The notes beneath the pieces are model-generated. The model saw nothing but the letters and a program-made list of their open reading frames with translations. It made no database searches and was not told where the DNA came from. A program made the position numbers and the translations under genes. DNA of 64,000 nucleotides from an uncultured Acetatifactor sp. (GTDB taxonomy: Bacteria > Bacillota > Clostridia > Lachnospirales > Lachnospiraceae): contig CAJUAH010000011.1 of NCBI GenBank assembly GCA_910584375.1, forward strand, positions 1-64,000, read 5' to 3'. Positions 26,195-34,444 of the stretch are shown here, one piece after another. Each line of letters starts with the position of its first letter. Within the stretch, counting starts at the first letter, position 1.

Positions 26195-26725
26195 ATGAGC
26201 TATTTGAGAAAAATTGAATATGAGATCGTGCCGGAGGAGTCTTTCCCGGTGTGGAGGGGGTGTCCCGGCTGCGGCGGAAAAACCCATTACAGAAACACGG
26301 AGAAGTTCCGTGTCAATGCCAACGGCAACAAGCTGGACGTCTGGCTGATCTATCAGTGTGAGAAATGCAGGCATACGCTTAACCTTTCCATCTATGAAAG
26401 GCGCAGCGTCTCCTCCATACCAAGGGAAGAGTACCGGCTCTTTCTGGGGAATGACGAACGTCTGGCTCAACAGTATGGCAGAGATATACAACTGTTTGGG
26501 CGCAACAGAGCGGAGGTGGACTTTGAAGGACTGCGATATCGCCTGGAGATAATGCGGGACGTTACGGAGAGGGCAGAGGGCGGGCCGCAGATTAAGCTGC
26601 TGGCGCACAACCCCTGTGGGATGAAACTTCGTCCGGAAAGGCAGATCGCCGAACTGCTGGGAGTATCCGGGAGCCAGGCCAAAAGGATGCTGCGGGAAGG
26701 GGAAATCGAGATGGAAAGAGCCTGA
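26195..26725 (+). CDS. DUF1062 family protein
   Basis: About 176 residues; the ATG at 26195 is 7 nt from GGAG, whereas the ATG at 26189 is too close. Two CxxC pairs (GCPGCGG and CEKCRH, near residues 23 and 53) form a zinc ribbon. The C-terminal region carries a short HTH-like helix pair (ELLGVSGSQAKRMLREGEI). DUF1062 proteins are widespread in Firmicutes and have no assigned function; the layout suggests nucleic-acid binding. Confidence 0.75.
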   Translation: MSYLRKIEYEIVPEESFPVWRGCPGCGGKTHYRNTEKFRVNANGNKLDVWLIYQCEKCRHTLNLSIYERRSVSSIPREEYRLFLGNDERLAQQYGRDIQLFGRNRAEVDFEGLRYRLEIMRDVTERAEGGPQIKLLAHNPCGMKLRPERQIAELLGVSGSQAKRMLREGEIEMERA

Positions 26726-26730
26726 TAAAA

Positions 26731-26769
26731 AACAGGGCGGCTGTCCGATGAAGACAGTCGCCCTGTCTT
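26731..26769. terminator. Bidirectional terminator between convergent genes
   Basis: ACAGGGCGGCTGTC pairs with GACAGTCGCCCTGT, with A-run before and T-run after, between the DUF1062 gene and the convergent GH27 gene. Confidence 0.75.
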
Positions 26770-26780
26770 TGCGTGAGGAT

Positions 26781-28070
26781 CTACATGGGAACGACCCTGT
26801 ATACCGCACAGGCGTGGGGAGCTATATTTTCGGAGATTACCCGCTGGGCCGTGCGGCTTTCCCCGGTCCACAGTTCTGTCAGGGAAACCTGCTGTCCGTA
26901 TCCCAGCTCTTCCAGAGATACGGACAACTCCTGCCGCTCCTCGCCCAGATTAAACAGAGCCACATAGTGGGCGTCGGCAGCGGGATCGTCCGCCCGCCAG
27001 ATGGCTTTTTCCCCGTCCCGGCTAAGCTGGCGGGGCTTTACCGAGGGGGGCAGCATGGCCAGCAGATCGTCGTTGGTCAACAGGCTTAAGGTGTCTTCGT
27101 CCAGCAGCGTCAGCTCCGCGCCGATCATCAGCGGAGAGCCAAACAGGCACCACAGGGTCATCATCGTGCGGGCCTCGTCCATCGTAAAGTTGGAGGTCCG
27201 CTCGTGACCGAATCCCTTGCCCAGCCGTCCGATGGGCAGCATGTCACAGTCGGGATAGCAGCCCGGTGATACATGCTCCTGCCACAATTCGCAGCGGTAG
27301 AACATATTCTTCAGCAAATCAAAATTGTCCCAGAAATCGTCGGTGATACGCCACATATTGGCGTGGGTCTCATAGTACCAGGCCTGATCGACGATGGCGG
27401 GGCCGGGAGACAGGGACAGTACGATGGGCCGCCCGCAGCGCCGGATGGCCGCGGCCAGCATACGCACCTCGTCCCGGCAGGAAGGCTGGTCATAGCGGCA
27501 GATATCGTCGCATTTGATAAAATCCACGCCCCAGGAGGCGTACAGTTCCATCAGAGAGTCATAATAGGCCTGTCCTGCAGGCGTATCTTTCACCCCGTAC
27601 ATATCCGGGTTCCAGGGACACACGGAAGAAGGGATGGCGATATCGTTCGCCGTGACCTCCGTGCCCTTTACGGCGCAGTGACGGTGGGCGGCGATCCGGG
27701 GGATGCCCCGCATGATATGGATGCCGAACTTCAGCCCCAGACCGTGGATATAGTCGGCCAGAGGCTTAAAACCGGCTCCGCCCGCGCTGGAGGGAAAACG
27801 GGAAGGGTCGGGCAGCAGGCGGGAATATTCGTCCATGGCCACCTCCCCGAAGGGGATGTATTGGTACTCATCCCGGCGGCTTCCCGCGCCGATGGCGTAC
27901 CACTGGATATCCACCACGATATATTCCCAGCCGTGCTGCCGCAGATGGGCGGCCATATAGTCCGCGTTGGCTTTCACCTGCTCTTCGTTTACGGCGGTAT
28001 CGTAATAGTCATAGCTGTTCCAGCCCATGGGCGGAGTGGGGGCAAAATCATTCTTGTTATTCATATTCAT
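26781..28070 (-). CDS. Glycoside hydrolase family 27 alpha-galactosidase
   Basis: About 429 residues from the ATG at 28070, which has AGGAGG 6 nt upstream on the minus strand. The (beta/alpha)8 barrel starts with PPMGWNSYDYYDT, the GH27 signature. The nucleophile Asp lies in VDFIKCDD (near residue 185), and the acid/base Asp is expected in the RITDDFW segment. No signal peptide, so it acts in the cytoplasm on imported galactosides. It is divergent from the uronate operon and shares its 187-bp control region, which suggests joint use of a pectin- or hemicellulose-like glycan. Confidence 0.9.
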   Translation of the reverse strand: MNMNNKNDFAPTPPMGWNSYDYYDTAVNEEQVKANADYMAAHLRQHGWEYIVVDIQWYAIGAGSRRDEYQYIPFGEVAMDEYSRLLPDPSRFPSSAGGAGFKPLADYIHGLGLKFGIHIMRGIPRIAAHRHCAVKGTEVTANDIAIPSSVCPWNPDMYGVKDTPAGQAYYDSLMELYASWGVDFIKCDDICRYDQPSCRDEVRMLAAAIRRCGRPIVLSLSPGPAIVDQAWYYETHANMWRITDDFWDNFDLLKNMFYRCELWQEHVSPGCYPDCDMLPIGRLGKGFGHERTSNFTMDEARTMMTLWCLFGSPLMIGAELTLLDEDTLSLLTNDDLLAMLPPSVKPRQLSRDGEKAIWRADDPAADAHYVALFNLGEERQELSVSLEELGYGQQVSLTELWTGESRTAQRVISENIAPHACAVYRVVPM

Positions 28071-28148
28071 GGGAAACCTCCTCATACGGATATTTTGACT
28101 TTATTATAGTCTTTTTTTCCCAAAAAAGAAATGACCAATCGCGGAATC

Positions 28149-28200
28149 TTTTTGACAAATTCCTTCATTATAAGAAACCTGATAAGAAACCTGTCAAAAA
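28149..28200. promoter_or_regulatory. Inverted repeat in the GH27/kduI divergent region
   Basis: TTTTTGACA (28149-28157) and TGTCAAAAA (28192-28200) are perfect inverted arms 34 bp apart; between them ATAAGAAACCTG is directly repeated. A TATAAT on the minus strand (28103-28108) is the likely -10 of the GH27 gene. Spacing fits operators for a shared regulator, but none is encoded nearby. Confidence 0.4.
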
Positions 28201-28228
28201 AAATACATGAAAAAATAAAAATTTCTGT

Positions 28229-28270
28229 TTGAAATCGGTGGAAGAATATGCTATAATGTAAGCGCTTACA
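28229..28270 (+). promoter_or_regulatory. Promoter of the uronate operon with overlapping palindromic operator
   Basis: TTGAAA (28229-28234) and TATAAT (28252-28257) have an ideal 17-bp spacer. The perfect 14-bp palindrome TGTAAGCGCTTACA (28257-28270) starts in the last base of the -10 box. It fits the cre/LacI-family operator consensus (TGWAANCGNTNWCA). Binding there would block initiation, so CcpA or a LacI-type uronate repressor is the expected controller. Confidence 0.8.
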
Positions 28271-28370
28271 TAAAGGGATTTACTATATTTGCGGAAAGTA
28301 AACAGGTATGACCGGCATACTGGCGGAGCGGGAGGTCTTTGGCAGAGAGCCGGGGAAAGAGAGGCGTAGC

Positions 28371-29231
28371 GTGGAACTGAGAACAGCAGTATCCCCCAGA
28401 GATGTGAAACATTACACAACGGACCGTCTGCGAGAGGAGTTTTTGATCCAGGATCTCTTCGTGCCCGGAAAGATCAAGCTGGTGTACAGTCACATCGACA
28501 GGATCATCACAGGAGCGGCAGTGCCTGTAGAGCCCATCACCCTGACCGCGGGGGAGGAACTCAGGGCGGAGTATTTCTGCCAGAGAAGGGAATTGGGCGT
28601 GATTAATATCGGCGGAGCCGGCATTATTACCGTGGACGGCAAGGCATACAAAGTGGGCTACAAGGAGGCCATGTATATCGGCATGGGTTCCCGGAATATC
28701 GTGTTTGCCAGCGAGGACGGAGCCTGCCCGGCGAAGTTCTATCTGAATTCCGCCCCTGCGCACCGCGTCTGTCCCACCGTGCTGATCAGGCCCGAGGGCA
28801 CTCCCGAGGAGGGGGTGGTCATCGTGAAGGATGAGAACAAGGTGGAGCTGGGCTGTCTGGAGGACGCCAACCACAGAGTGATCTGCAAGTATATCCTGCC
28901 CGGCCAGGTGGAGAGCTGCCAGCTGGAGATGGGCATGACCAAACTGGAGCCCGGCAGCGTCTGGAACACGATGCCCTGCCATACTCACGACAGGCGCATG
29001 GAGGTATATCTGTATTTCGATATGCCGGAGGACGCCTTTGTGATGCACTATATGGGCGAACCCCAGGAGACGCGCCACATTGTAATGCGCAATGAGGAGG
29101 CGGTGATCTCCCCCAGCTGGTCCATCCATTCGGGATGCGGTTCCAGAGCCTACACCTTTATCTGGGGCATGGTGGGAGAGAATCAGGATTTTGACGATAT
29201 GGACGGCGTGGACAACCGGGATCTGCGCTGA
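28371..29231 (+). CDS. kduI: 5-keto-4-deoxyuronate isomerase
   Basis: About 286 residues from the GTG at 28371, placed where homology begins (VELRTAVSPRDVKHYTTDRLREEFLI); AAAGAGAGG lies upstream. The earlier ATG at 28308 would add an unlike extension. The cupin metal site is seen in CHTHDRRMEVY (His-x-x-His..Glu) and in WSIHSGCGSRAY. The enzyme converts 5-keto-4-deoxyuronate, released from unsaturated uronates, to 3-deoxy-glycero-2,5-hexodiulosonate. First gene of the operon, 13-bp spacer from nothing else; the next gene is the matching dehydrogenase. Confidence 0.92.
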   Translation: MELRTAVSPRDVKHYTTDRLREEFLIQDLFVPGKIKLVYSHIDRIITGAAVPVEPITLTAGEELRAEYFCQRRELGVINIGGAGIITVDGKAYKVGYKEAMYIGMGSRNIVFASEDGACPAKFYLNSAPAHRVCPTVLIRPEGTPEEGVVIVKDENKVELGCLEDANHRVICKYILPGQVESCQLEMGMTKLEPGSVWNTMPCHTHDRRMEVYLYFDMPEDAFVMHYMGEPQETRHIVMRNEEAVISPSWSIHSGCGSRAYTFIWGMVGENQDFDDMDGVDNRDLR

Positions 29232-29438
29232 CAGGATCCGGAACGCATCGCGCGGGAAATAATCACACGCCATGAGGGGCGCGGCTTACGCGCAGGAGGA
29301 TTTGGGAGCGCGCCGCGCGGGAAACAATCAGGGATGTGACTGGCGGGAGCCCCGTCAGAAACCATAACATACAGGCGACCGTGGGATGAGGGTCTCACAG
29401 ATGTCTGCCTGCAATCTATTAAAAAAGGAGAGAGAAAG
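29232..29438. other. Gap between kduI and kduD with short direct repeat
   Basis: CGCGCGGGAAAyAATCA occurs twice (near 29246 and 29314). No gene is seen. GC-rich self-complementary CGCG stretches could form a processing hairpin within the operon transcript. Confidence 0.35.
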
Positions 29439-30242
29439 ATGAGCGAATTTACGAATTTCAGCCTGGAAGGCAAAGTGGCACTGGTGACGGGAGCATCCTA
29501 CGGTATCGGTTTTGCCATTGCTTCCGCCTATGCGGAGGCAGGCGCGACGATCTGCTTTAACGATATCAAGCAGGAGCTGGTGGACAAGGGGCTCGCAGCC
29601 TATGAGGAAAAGGGCATCAAGGCCCACGGCTATGTGTGCGACGTGACCGACGAGGCCGCCGTGAACGCCATGGTGGCGCAGATCGAGCAGGAGGTGGGCG
29701 TGATCGATATCCTGGTCAACAACGCCGGGATCATCAAGCGCATCCCCATGACAGAGATGACCGCGGAGCAGTTCAGACAGGTGATCGACGTGGATCTGAA
29801 CGCGCCCTTTATCGTATCGAAAGCCGTTATCCCCGCCATGATTAAAAAGGGCCACGGCAAGATCATAAACATCTGCTCCATGATGTCCGAACTGGGACGG
29901 GAGACCGTATCCGCTTACGCCTCCGCCAAGGGCGGCCTGAAGATGCTGACCAGAAATATCTGTTCCGAGTACGGCCAGTACAATATCCAGTGTAACGGCC
30001 TTGGGCCCGGCTATATCGAGACTCCCCAGACCGCGCCTCTGCGCGAGAGACAGGCGGACGGCAGCAGACATCCCTTCGATCAGTTTATTTGCGCCAAGAC
30101 CCCTGCCAACAGATGGCTGAAGGCGGAAGAGCTGACCGGCCCCGCGGTGTTCCTGGCCTCCGAGGCGTCCAACGCCGTGAACGGCCATATCCTGTACGTG
30201 GACGGCGGTATTCTGGCTTATATCGGCAAGCAGCCCGAATAA
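29439..30242 (+). CDS. kduD: Short-chain dehydrogenase, 2-dehydro-3-deoxygluconate 5-dehydrogenase type
   Basis: A 267-residue classical SDR. The NAD(P)-binding motif is TGASYGIG (residues 17-24), NNAG near 93, and the catalytic Ser-Tyr-Lys triad lies in ICSMMSELGRETVSAYASAKGG (Tyr near 160, Lys near 164). Gluconate 5-dehydrogenase and KduD are close relatives; placement right after kduI and before kdgK favours reduction of the 2,5-diketo sugar to KDG. AAAAGGAGAG precedes the ATG. Confidence 0.85.
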   Translation: MSEFTNFSLEGKVALVTGASYGIGFAIASAYAEAGATICFNDIKQELVDKGLAAYEEKGIKAHGYVCDVTDEAAVNAMVAQIEQEVGVIDILVNNAGIIKRIPMTEMTAEQFRQVIDVDLNAPFIVSKAVIPAMIKKGHGKIINICSMMSELGRETVSAYASAKGGLKMLTRNICSEYGQYNIQCNGLGPGYIETPQTAPLRERQADGSRHPFDQFICAKTPANRWLKAEELTGPAVFLASEASNAVNGHILYVDGGILAYIGKQPE

Positions 30243-30260
30243 AAGGGGGATGAGGCGATT

Positions 30261-30899
30261 ATGAAGATAGCGTTGATCAATGAGAACAGTCAGGCGGCTA
30301 AAAACGCTCTGATCTGCGACACCCTGAAAAAAGTGGTGGAGCCCATGGGGCATGAGGTGTATAATTACGGTATGTACGGTGCGGAGGATCCCCATTCCCT
30401 GACCTATGTGCAGAACGGAATACTGGCTGCGGTGCTCTTGAACAGCGGCGCGGCGGACTATGTGATCACCGGATGCGGCACCGGGGAAGGGGCCATGCTG
30501 GCCTGCAATTCCTTTCCCAAAGTGCTGTGCGGACATATTGAGAGCCCTCTGGACGCCTACCTGTTTTCTCAGGTAAACGACGGCAACTGCGTGGCTCTGC
30601 CCTTTGCGGAGAATTACGGCTGGGGCGGCGAGCTGAATCTGGAATATATCTTTGAAAAGCTGTTCTGCGCCCCCGGCGGCGGAGGCTATCCCAAGGAGAG
30701 GGTGGAGCCCGAGCAGCGCAACAAAAAGATCCTGGACGGCGTGAAGGAGATCACCCATACGGATATGGTGACGATCCTGGAAAAGCTGGACAGGGAGCTG
30801 GTAAAGGGCGCACTGTCGGGAGAGCGGTTTGCGGAGTATTTCTTTGCGGGCTGCAAATGCGATAAGCTGGCGGCCTGCGTGAAAGCGATCCTGGCCTAA
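30261..30899 (+). CDS. RpiB/LacAB-family sugar isomerase-like protein
   Basis: A 212-residue protein with the RpiB fold: KIALINENSQAAKN at the N-terminus, VLLNSGAADYVITGCGTGEGAMLACNSFPKVLCG (the GCGTGxG phosphate/ring-opening loop, Cys near residue 75). It is longer than ordinary RpiB (about 150 residues) because of a C-terminal extension after residue 150. Its place between kduD and eda suggests isomerisation of a uronate-derived sugar, perhaps feeding the KDG route. The exact substrate is not known. Confidence 0.8.
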   Translation: MKIALINENSQAAKNALICDTLKKVVEPMGHEVYNYGMYGAEDPHSLTYVQNGILAAVLLNSGAADYVITGCGTGEGAMLACNSFPKVLCGHIESPLDAYLFSQVNDGNCVALPFAENYGWGGELNLEYIFEKLFCAPGGGGYPKERVEPEQRNKKILDGVKEITHTDMVTILEKLDRELVKGALSGERFAEYFFAGCKCDKLAACVKAILA

Positions 30900-31001
30900 G
30901 GCAAATGTATGAGGCGTTATAAGGCGAATCCGGATACGGTTTACCGCAAAGCGGCCTGCAAGTCGCTCGGGAAAGAGGTAAGTGTGAATCTGTGGCTATA
31001 A

Positions 31002-31151
31002 ACAAAGATTTATGCACTGTTTGTGCCGAAAGGCAGGAACGACGCAGGAAGGCATGTCCGTGAGTTTGAAATTGTCGAATCAAATATTGATTGGTGTATA
31101 TCCGTAGTTGACAAGCGCATTACAGATATGCAGGAAAGAGGTAAATCATGA
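31002..31151 (+). other. Short open frame in the rpiB-like/eda gap, unknown
   Basis: After a TAA at 30999, a frame of about 49 codons runs to a TGA overlapping the eda start (reading ALFVPKGRNDAGRHVREFEI.. ending MQERGKS). The amino-acid pattern looks protein-like, but there is no good start codon or ribosome site. It may be a gene relic; the rest of 30900-31001 shows nothing. Confidence 0.25.
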
Positions 31152-32113
31152 ACAGCGTTTTAGAAAAACTGAGTAAGATCGGTATTGTACCCGTAGTAAA
31201 GATCGACCGGGCCGAGGACGCGGTGCCTCTGGCCAGGGCCCTGTGCGCCGGGGGACTGCCCTGCGCGGAGGTGACTTTCCGCACGGACGCGGCGGCCGCC
31301 GCCATCAAGGCCATGACTGAGAATTTCCCGGATATGTGCGTGGGCGCGGGAACAGTGCTGAACGCGGCCCAGGTGGACGCGGCGGTGGAGGCGGGGGCGC
31401 AGTTTATTGTCAGCCCCGGCTTAAATCCCAGGACAGTCAAATACTGTCAGGAGAAAAATGTGCCCATCACCCCCGGCACTTCCAGCCCCTCCGACATCGA
31501 GCAGGCCATTGAGCTGGGCCTGGATGTGGTGAAGTTCTTCCCGGCGGAACAGTCCGGCGGCCTGGCCAAGATCAAAGCCATGGCGGCGCCCTATGTGAAT
31601 ATGAAATTTATGCCCACCGGCGGCATCAACGCCAAGAATCTGACTTCTTATCTGGACTTTAACAAGATCATCGCCTGCGGCGGTTCCTGGATGGTGCCCG
31701 GGGATCTGATCAATGCGGGAGAGTGGGATAAGATCGAGCAGCTCACCAGAGAGGCCGTGCAGACCATGCTGGGCTTTGAACTGGCCCACATCGGCATCAA
31801 TTCCGAGAGCGCCGAGGAGGCGGAGAAGATCGCGAAGAGATTCTCCTTTATCTTCGGTATGCCGGTGAAGGTGGGCAACAGTTCTGTGTTTGCCGGCACG
31901 GAGGTGGAGGTGTACAAGACGCCATATCTGGGAAAGCACGGACATATCGCCATCCGGACCAATTACATCGACAGGGCCGTGAACTACCTGACCGGCGTCC
32001 TGGGCGTGGAGATCGCGGAGGATACGGCCAAGAGAGACGCCAAGGGCAATCTGAAAGCCATTTATCTGAAAGAAGAATTTGGCGGATTCGCGCTGCATCT
32101 GGTGCAGAAGTAG
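31148..32113 (+). CDS. eda: KDPG/KHG aldolase fused to a VOC-like domain
   Basis: A 321-residue protein. Residues 1-208 are a class-I KDPG aldolase: catalytic Glu in CAEVTFRT (near 38), phosphate-site GAGTVLN, and Schiff-base Lys in DVVKFFPAEQSGG (near 134). Residues 212-321 form an extra domain (ELAHIGINSESAEEAEKIAKRFSFIFG, GHIAIRTNYIDRAVNYLTGVLGVEI) resembling the vicinal-oxygen-chelate/glyoxalase fold. It cleaves KDPG to pyruvate and glyceraldehyde-3-phosphate, the last step of this operon's pathway. Ordinary Eda is about 210 residues, so the fusion is notable; its added role is unknown. Confidence 0.88.
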   Translation: MNSVLEKLSKIGIVPVVKIDRAEDAVPLARALCAGGLPCAEVTFRTDAAAAAIKAMTENFPDMCVGAGTVLNAAQVDAAVEAGAQFIVSPGLNPRTVKYCQEKNVPITPGTSSPSDIEQAIELGLDVVKFFPAEQSGGLAKIKAMAAPYVNMKFMPTGGINAKNLTSYLDFNKIIACGGSWMVPGDLINAGEWDKIEQLTREAVQTMLGFELAHIGINSESAEEAEKIAKRFSFIFGMPVKVGNSSVFAGTEVEVYKTPYLGKHGHIAIRTNYIDRAVNYLTGVLGVEIAEDTAKRDAKGNLKAIYLKEEFGGFALHLVQK

Positions 32114-32213
32114 GGGCGGCGTGACACAGGATACAAACGGCAAAGCCCGGACGGTTGCGGAAGGGCTGCGGCGTAACATTTAACGTAACATTTTTCAGAA
32201 AGGAAATAGACCA

Positions 32214-33245
32214 ATGGCAAAAGTAATCACGATGGGGGAGATCATGCTGAGACTGTCCACCCCCAACAACGAGAAGTTTATTCAGGCGGACGAGTTTGAC
32301 GTGTGCTATGGCGGCGGCGAGGCCAATGTGGCCGTGTCCCTGGCCAACTACGGACATGACGCGGAGTTTGTCACCGCCGTGCCCGACAACGAGATCGGCG
32401 AGTGCGCGGTGGCTGCGCTGAGAAAGTACAATGTGTCCACAAAACATATCGCCAGGTGCGGCGAGAGACTGGGGATCTATTATCTGGAGAGCGGCTCTTC
32501 CATGAGACCGTCCAAGGTGGTGTACGACAGGGCCCATTCCTCCATCTCCACAGCCACGGAGGCGGACTTTGACTTTGACGCCATCTTTGAGGGCGCGGAC
32601 TGGTTCCACTTCACCGGCATCACCCCCGCCGTGTCCGACAGCGCGGCGCAGCTTACCGAGAAGGCGTTGATCGCGGCCAAAAAGCACGGCGTAAAGGTGT
32701 CCGTCGATCTGAACTTCCGCAAGAAACTGTGGTCTTCCGAGAAGGCGCAGAAGGTCATGAAGAATCTGATGAAATATGTGGATGTGTGTATCGGCAACGA
32801 GGAGGACGCGGAGCTGGTGCTGGGCTACAAGCCCGGCAAGACCGACGTGACCAGCGGCGACCTGGAGCTGGCGGGTTACAAGTCCATCTTTGAGCAGATG
32901 GTGGCGGACTACAACTTTGAGTACTGCGTTTCCTCCCTGCGTGTGAGCCATTCCGCTTCCGACAACGGCTGGTCCGCATGTATTTACTCCAGAGATACCA
33001 AGGAGTTCTACCACTCCAAGGAGTACAGCATCCATCCCATCGTTGACCGGGTGGGCGGCGGCGATTCCTTTGCGGGCGGCGTGATCTGCGGCCTGCTGGA
33101 CGGCAAGGACTTCAAGGCGGCGCTGGAGTACGGCGTAGCGGCCTCCGCGCTCAAGCATACCATCCCCGGCGACTTCAATCTGGTGTCCCGGAAAGAGGTG
33201 GAGACCCTGGCGGGCGGCGACGCCTCCGGCAGAGTGCAGAGATAG
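32214..33245 (+). CDS. kdgK: 2-keto-3-deoxygluconate kinase (PfkB family)
   Basis: A 343-residue sugar kinase. Start KVITMGEIMLRLSTPNNEKF with Gly-rich GGGEANVAVSLANYG near residue 40, and PfkB signature 2 in DRVGGGDSFAGGVICGLL (catalytic Asp near residue 283). It phosphorylates KDG to KDPG with ATP. AAAGGAAAT precedes the ATG. Last gene of the operon, followed by a terminator. The protein is slightly longer than E. coli KdgK. Confidence 0.9.
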   Translation: MAKVITMGEIMLRLSTPNNEKFIQADEFDVCYGGGEANVAVSLANYGHDAEFVTAVPDNEIGECAVAALRKYNVSTKHIARCGERLGIYYLESGSSMRPSKVVYDRAHSSISTATEADFDFDAIFEGADWFHFTGITPAVSDSAAQLTEKALIAAKKHGVKVSVDLNFRKKLWSSEKAQKVMKNLMKYVDVCIGNEEDAELVLGYKPGKTDVTSGDLELAGYKSIFEQMVADYNFEYCVSSLRVSHSASDNGWSACIYSRDTKEFYHSKEYSIHPIVDRVGGGDSFAGGVICGLLDGKDFKAALEYGVAASALKHTIPGDFNLVSRKEVETLAGGDASGRVQR

Positions 33246-33267
33246 TATACCGCAGGAATACATGATA

Positions 33268-33295
33268 AAAGCGCGTCGGGAAACCGGCGCGCTTT
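33268..33295. terminator. Terminator shared by kdgK and the convergent dtxR-like gene
   Basis: AAAGCGCGTCGG pairs with CCGGCGCGCTTT (one mismatch) around a GAAA loop. Confidence 0.75.
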
Positions 33296-33306
33296 GCATT
33301 TGCTGT

Positions 33307-33666
33307 TTATTTGATATGTTGTTTGATGGCCTCAAAACTTTCTTTGCTGATCACATGCTCGATACGGCAGGCGTCTTCTGTGGCGGTCCCGGGATCCACG
33401 CCGAGACGGATCAGCCACTCGGATAAAAGCTGATGCCGCTCATAAATCATATCCGCAATTTCCCTGCCGCTCTCCGTCAGGTAGATAAAGCCCTCTTTGG
33501 TCACTGTGATGTGATTTTTCTCCCGCAGATTTTTCATGGCTACGCTGACGCTGGATTTTTTATAACCCAGCTCCTCGGCTATATCCACGGAGCGCACCAC
33601 CGGCTTGCGCTTACTCAGTATCAGTATCGTTTCCAGATAATTTTCGGCTGACTCGCTTGTGTTCAT
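33307..33666 (-). CDS. DtxR/MntR-family metal-dependent regulator
   Basis: About 119 residues from the ATG at 33666 (GTG at 33672 possible). Residues 1-60 are the winged helix (SAENYLETILILSKRKPVVRSVDIAEELGYKKSSVSVAMKNLREK) and the rest is the helical dimerisation and metal-binding domain (HQLLSEWLIRLGVDPGTATEDACRIEHVIS; Cys/Glu/His ligands). There is no SH3-like third domain, as in MntR. It should repress metal uptake in response to Mn or Fe. No transporter gene is adjacent. Confidence 0.85.
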   Translation of the reverse strand: MNTSESAENYLETILILSKRKPVVRSVDIAEELGYKKSSVSVAMKNLREKNHITVTKEGFIYLTESGREIADMIYERHQLLSEWLIRLGVDPGTATEDACRIEHVISKESFEAIKQHIK

Positions 33667-33938
33667 TCCCACCTCATCCCTCTCCCGGATCGTATATTCC
33701 CGCCTGTCTGCGGAAAACCGCTGTTATCAGTATAGCATACCCCTCAGACTTCGGCAATCAGAAAATGGATCTTCTTTTCAAAAAAAGGAGTATATGTTAT
33801 TATTTTTATGTGGGAAAAAACAGACTCCGCTTTCGCGGGATTCCGGGGGAAATATGGGACGCGGCGAATGCGGCAACACGGGCACGGTCAAAGTTGATTC
33901 GTCAACTTGGGGGTGCGGAAAGGCGGATGGAGATGGGA

Positions 33939-34349
33939 ATGAATATTTTGGTCATAGACAGTCAGGGCGGAGGAATGGGAAAACAGTTGGTGAGCGCCGT
34001 CAAGCAGCAGCTGCCCGGCGCCTGTGTGACAGCGGTGGGAACCAACAGCACCGCCACGGCGGCCATGCTCAAGGCCGGGGCGGATGCGGCGGCCACCGGG
34101 GAGAACGCGGTGATCGTGGGCTGCCGCAGGGCGGACGTGATCGTGGGGCCTATCGGGATCGTGATCGCGGATGCAATGTACGGGGAGGTAACGCCCGCCA
34201 TGGCGGTGGCAGTGGGGCAGAGCCGGGCCAGGCGCGTGCTGATACCGGTAAACCAGTGCGACAATATCATAGCCGGAGTGGCGCAGCAGCCCATGGGTAG
34301 TCTGGTGGAAAGCGCGATGTCATATATTACGAATCTTAATATTTCGTAA
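33939..34349 (+). CDS. DUF3842 family protein
   Basis: About 136 residues from the ATG at 33939 (GGAG 6 nt upstream; ATGs at 33927 and 33933 are in frame). The sequence opens MNILVIDSQGGGMGKQLV, a Rossmann-like start with a Gly-rich loop, then has Ala/Gly-rich strands (GTNSTATAAMLKAGADAAATGENAVIVG). This family is common in Clostridia and uncharacterised; the fold suggests nucleotide or small-ligand binding. Its long leader starts between it and the divergent DtxR-type gene. Confidence 0.75.
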   Translation: MNILVIDSQGGGMGKQLVSAVKQQLPGACVTAVGTNSTATAAMLKAGADAAATGENAVIVGCRRADVIVGPIGIVIADAMYGEVTPAMAVAVGQSRARRVLIPVNQCDNIIAGVAQQPMGSLVESAMSYITNLNIS

Positions 34350-34353
34350 AGTG

Positions 34354-34423
34354 TGTTTACAAAGTAGACAATAAGTGCTATGTTTACATGGTAAACAATG
34401 TATTCCTGTTTACAATGTGACAA
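34354..34423 (+). promoter_or_regulatory. Three spaced operator-like palindromes
   Basis: TGTTTAC-atg-GTAAACA (34381-34397) is a perfect 7-bp-arm palindrome. A one-mismatch copy TGTTTAC-aaa-GTAGACA lies at 34354-34370, and a third with the left arm intact at 34407-34423. Centres are 26-27 bp apart, so a dimeric repressor could bind cooperatively in front of the solute-binding protein gene. The regulator is not identified. Confidence 0.6.
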
Positions 34424-34444
34424 GCGGAGGTAAGAAAGAGGAGT

